A DNA stretch of 64,000 bases from Hyposmocoma kahamanoa (lineage: Eukaryota; Arthropoda; Insecta; Lepidoptera; Cosmopterigidae): assembly GCF_003589595.1 (NCBI RefSeq), contig NW_020654422.1, forward strand, positions 902,647 to 966,646, in the 5' to 3' direction. A program made the translations under genes and the position numbers. The notes below the pieces were generated by a model that worked only from the letters and a program-made list of their open reading frames with translations, was not told where the DNA came from and ran no database searches. Shown here piece by piece: positions 61,086 to 64,000 of this stretch. How positions within the stretch are numbered: the stretch's first letter is position 1; every line of letters begins with the position of its first letter.

Positions 61086-62539
61086 CAAAATTTTTCTTTA
61101 ACTTGGTTCTGGTATAGTCTTTTTGTAAGTGACGCGCAGTGAATTCCGTTGCTTTGGTATATACTCATAGTAGCTACAGGGAATTTCCTAATTTTGTAAG
61201 GTAATTAGTATAATTGTCCAGCACATTACATTATACGCCCTCAATTAGTTATTATCTTTAATTTTATCCTGTAAGACGAACGTTGCTTGAAATAAATTGC
61301 TATATAGCAATTTGGCCTCCTGTTGTACCTGTCTTTTGTTATGTTGTTTTGATGTATGTCCTAGTGTGCTATAAAGAATATTTTTTTGATTGTATTGCAT
61401 AGTAATATCGGGTTCCAATTCAAATCAGTTCAAATTGCTTCTCCAAGTCAAGAGGCATCACATTGCATCATTAATTTTATTGATATACTTCAACTTAGAA
61501 CTTAGCCCCTTTAGACAGACCCGTACAGGGTTTTTACGCTAATGTTCTTTTGCGCGATAGATCGTGTTCGTTTTTTTTTTGCAACGGGAAGAGCGTACAT
61601 GTAAAGGCTAATCGCGCAAGATAGACTACGTGAAACTGGCGCGTGTTGGAGTGCGCAATCTCGCGGTCTATCCTTTTTCCTTCCAACGTCTTTACACGCG
61701 CGCTCTATTGCTTGTATCACGAGCTACAGTGTCTGTGTATAGCTAATTAATTGTGACTTGCAAATCAATAGTAATTGCAAAAAAATTCTACGAATTTCCC
61801 GCTGAAGGGAGTCACCATGCTTACAAGCGCAGAATTGCATTTTGCCGGTCATAAAAAGCTTCATGGTCATGAATGCTTCGCATCGATTCGTGCGAACGCA
61901 GCTCGACATAGGTCGGCAACGAATCTGCGAATTTCCAATCGCGTCCGTACGCATGCCGATGACGGCTGATCCTTGTTTGGAAACAACTGAACGAACGTCC
62001 GCATCAACGACAAATCGGCTTAAGGCAATACGACTATTTCTACGCGAGTCTAGAGGTTCAGATGCTACAAACCCGATATAGGAGGCGAGGTGTGGGAGGT
62101 CGTCACTCGCGTCCCGCAAACTAAACCGCTGTAAATTAACATGAGTAAAATAAGAACAGGCGGATAAAAGTTTGGAGATCCGACGTCGACAAGCACCCGA
62201 TAGCGGCTGACGGGCCAGCGGATGGCGCTGCGTGTCATTCAACCGCTCTGGAAAATTTGCAAATTTTGGTATAAACGTCAATTTAATAACTAATAGGGTT
62301 TCAGTTGAAAACCAAAATTTAGCAAGTTCGCTGTTGCACTTAAAGAAAAATACCTCCATATAAAAATTATGCACAAAGTTAGTTATTGTATTCTTAAATA
62401 ATTCATGTTATACATTTATTTTAGCCTGTTTTGAGGATTTTATATGATCGGAGAAAGAATATCCTCTCGTGTAACACATTAGCACATTCTTCAGATATCC
62501 TTTTCCAAATCCTTAGGAGTATCATATATTTCGATTTCT
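61086..62539. other. Region with an unexplained 216-codon - strand ORF
   Basis: The frame at 61724-62374 (- strand) is the longest ORF in the right-hand 10 kb. It is Arg/Ser-rich (RRRISKLLSACSYF, ALSRFVVDADVRSVV) with no domain I recognise, and + strand frames overlap it. Its GC content (around 61800-62230) exceeds its surroundings, which alone favours long ORFs. I treat it as non-coding or transposon-derived DNA. Confidence 0.3.
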
Positions 62540-62665
62540 TAGGTTTTCGCGATTGTTACACATAGGAAATGAAACTATTTTTCCGGATTTAAATGGCGAA
62601 TATTTGTTTTTCAAACAAACCGACGTTTCGGGCTCTTTACAGGTCTCATGGTCACGGTTGACTGA
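62540..62665 (+). repeat. Family D copy, best preserved
   Basis: AGGTTTTCGCGATTGTTACACATAGGAAATGAAAC..CAAACAAACCGACGTTTCGGGCTCTTTACAGGTC..CATGGTCACGG. Confidence 0.65.
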
Positions 62666-63165
62666 GGTGGTACAGTTACCAATCAGTTATGTTTAATATT
62701 AATGGCAAACCTTATTATATTACCTTATTATATTTTTTCACTATAGTTACAAAAGTTATTAATTAAATGCCTTATTTTTAGTTTTACAAAGAAACATTCC
62801 AATTTACGCTATATTTTGTTTTACAAATGATTTTATTTTAACAATATGAATTTTTATTAAGTTAAATTTATTATTAATTAATAATAGAAATTAGAATAAA
62901 TTAAAACATATTAATTAGTACTGCAATCTTATGTGTGTTTGAAATTTTTCATCAGATAATCAGTATCACATATTTGTGGTAAGACCGTTCTTTAGATACT
63001 TAAACCATTTCATTGCTAGATTGGTTTTTCCCGCTTCTACTCCGGTAACTCGCGTTAATGCGACATGTGTGGTTAAATACGATTACCTCAAGACGATTCC
63101 GCGTTAATAAGTTCGATGACTCCCTAATGTAGTTGTCAATTCTTATGATCTTTCATAATACTTAC
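62666..63165. other. AT-rich intergenic stretch
   Basis: Nothing recognisable before the Kazal pseudogene exon; it would correspond to the end of its second intron. Confidence 0.5.
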
Positions 63166-63347
63166 ATGCAATTATGGCTGAAAGTACATTTTACTCCATC
63201 TTGAAGCCACAAACGGGTTGCCAACTAAATTCGTATATTTCCAGTGATTCACTGTCTTGAACTATCAGTGTAACAACCAATAAAGTAAGGAAGGCTGCAA
63301 GTTACAAAGGTAAATTACTAATTTAACTCATTATTAACGATATGCAT
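63166..63347 (-). pseudogene. psi-K4: Kazal-like pseudogene, exons 1-2
   Basis: On the - strand ATG 63347-63345 starts a short exon 1 (ATGCATATC|GTTAAT), followed by a ~40-nt intron as in K2 and exon 2 (63294-63166) between TTGCAG and GTAAG. Exon 2 encodes FLTLLVVTLIVQDSESLEIY and FSWQPVCGFK. Compared with K1 it lacks nine codons (the loop segment with a cysteine), has Tyr and Phe where K1 has the first two cysteines, and has lost one base just after VCGF, which brings a stop (GAGTAA). After that base the K1-like residues CTFSHNC follow in the other frame up to the donor. Exon length is 129 nt instead of 157, i.e. 27 + 1 missing. Confidence 0.8.
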
Positions 63348-63484
63348 TTCTGGTTCAATGTACCACATTATATCTGTAAGTAGTTAAGAAACACGTTACA
63401 CGTTAATAATACCTTCGAAATTCATTATCGGAGTATACATTTGACTGCTATAGATTCTGATATTTCTACCTATTCCATCCTGAA
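63295..63484. other. 5' flank of psi-K4
   Basis: AT-rich; contains the short intron and presumed leader of the pseudogene. No secure promoter element. Confidence 0.4.
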
Positions 63485-63620
63485 TTTTTTTTTATAATTT
63501 CAAGTGACGGGACGAACAATCGTGCGCCTGATGGTAAGCTACAAGCATGTCCATAACAGTTGCAGTACCACTCGAAGCTTTAAATCGTTAAGATCTGAGG
63601 CGCACTGGCACTGCGCGATC
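63485..63620 (-). repeat. Family A fragment (3' half)
   Basis: TTTTTTTTTATAATTTCAAGTGACGGGACGAACAATCGTG..AGATCTGAGGCGCACTGGCACTGCGC. Confidence 0.75.
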
Positions 63621-63627
63621 TTTGAGC

Positions 63628-63757
63628 AGGCAGAAATGTTTACATGGCCCACGTTTATTTTTTCAATTTAGGTGTAATATAAGGTTGTCTAGTTGTGTGT
63701 CCATGCCACAGGGATTCCCTAGTGCTCGACTATTAGTGTGTGCGTTATTTATTATTT
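63628..63757 (+). mobile_element. T1 SINE, 5'-truncated
   Basis: GCAGGCAGAAATGTTTACATGGCCCACG..GTTGTCTAGTTGTGTGTCCATG..TAGTGCTCGACTATTAGTGTGTGCG. The tRNA head is missing. Confidence 0.65.
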
Positions 63758-64000
63758 GTTTATTTATTTAGATATTTTATGCGACAATAACACACCATCT
63801 TCTGAGCTGGATTTGGAATTAGTTAGATCTGCCAGAATTATGAACAAAACATGAAAAAAGTGATATACAAACTAAGCAAATGGGAACAAGGACAAACATA
63901 TGTATATACGAGGTTATTTTTTAAATATTAGCAACCTTTAAGGACTACATTATATACATCATAAACAACTTTTAACGTTTAATAATTCCTGTGAAAATCA

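Noticed and set aside
61724..62374. 216-codon - strand ORF as a host gene
   Set aside because: No domain, signal peptide or splice context, and overlapping + strand frames indicate a locally GC-raised, stop-poor stretch. Kept only as an unexplained region.

Overview
The window is nuclear DNA from an insect, most likely a moth or butterfly (Lepidoptera). It is AT-rich, has spliced genes with GT-AG introns, and is dense in interspersed repeats whose sequences I recognise as widespread in lepidopteran genomes: the CCGACTTC..AAGTCGG element, the repeat carrying the CGAAACGTCGG-type motif, and tRNA-derived SINEs. Nothing bacterial is present. A 10-base N gap inside a (GT)n array marks it as assembled shotgun sequence.

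Host genes. The only convincing host genes form a small cluster of secreted Kazal-like serine-protease inhibitors whose exons are too short to stand out as ORFs. K1 is on the + strand (exons 34236-34251, 36297-36453, 36700-36754). K2 is on the - strand (exons 47647-47659, 47448-47604, 45202-45259). Each gives 228 nt / 75 codons including the stop; both have identical spacing of eight cysteines (C-x1-C-x6-C-x7-C-x7-C-x5-C-x4-C-x7-C) and similar 3' UTRs. A third member is a pseudogene on the - strand (exon 2 at 63166-63294 with a 27-nt deletion and a 1-nt frameshift; exon-3/3'UTR remnants near 60.1 and 59.1 kb). A fourth trace is an orphan promoter plus start codon at 57.6-57.7 kb, created by a large inverted duplication.

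Layout. 0-6 kb: MITEs (including an hAT-type MITE with an 8-bp target duplication) and repeat fragments. 6.3-12.4 kb: a near-complete LINE on the - strand, broken in its endonuclease domain by a GC-rich 5'-truncated R1-clade LINE with a 14-15 bp target duplication. 13.5-16.6 kb: a CR1/jockey-like LINE. 16.7-19.9 kb: an LTR element with 98.6% identical LTRs that keeps only the tail of pol and a frameshifted env-like gene. 20-24 kb: SINEs, MITEs and a GC-rich non-coding insertion. 24.4-31.5 kb: a decayed CR1-like LINE split by an intact two-ORF LINE (25436-29979), the best candidate for a recently active element here. 31.5-34.2 kb: SINEs and a LINE tail. 34.2-36.9 kb: K1. 37-45 kb: repeats. 45.1-47.7 kb: K2. 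47.6-57.7 kb: a roughly 10-kb imperfect inverted repeat whose left arm alone carries a 4-kb Tc1/mariner-like transposon. 57.7-64 kb: Kazal remnants, a TIR element and SINEs.

How it fits together. The Kazal genes are probably immune, gut or salivary protease regulators. The cluster has been expanded, inverted and partly destroyed by nested transposon activity, and several nestings give a relative order of events. Boundaries of repeats are by eye and good to about 5-20 bases unless a target duplication fixes them.
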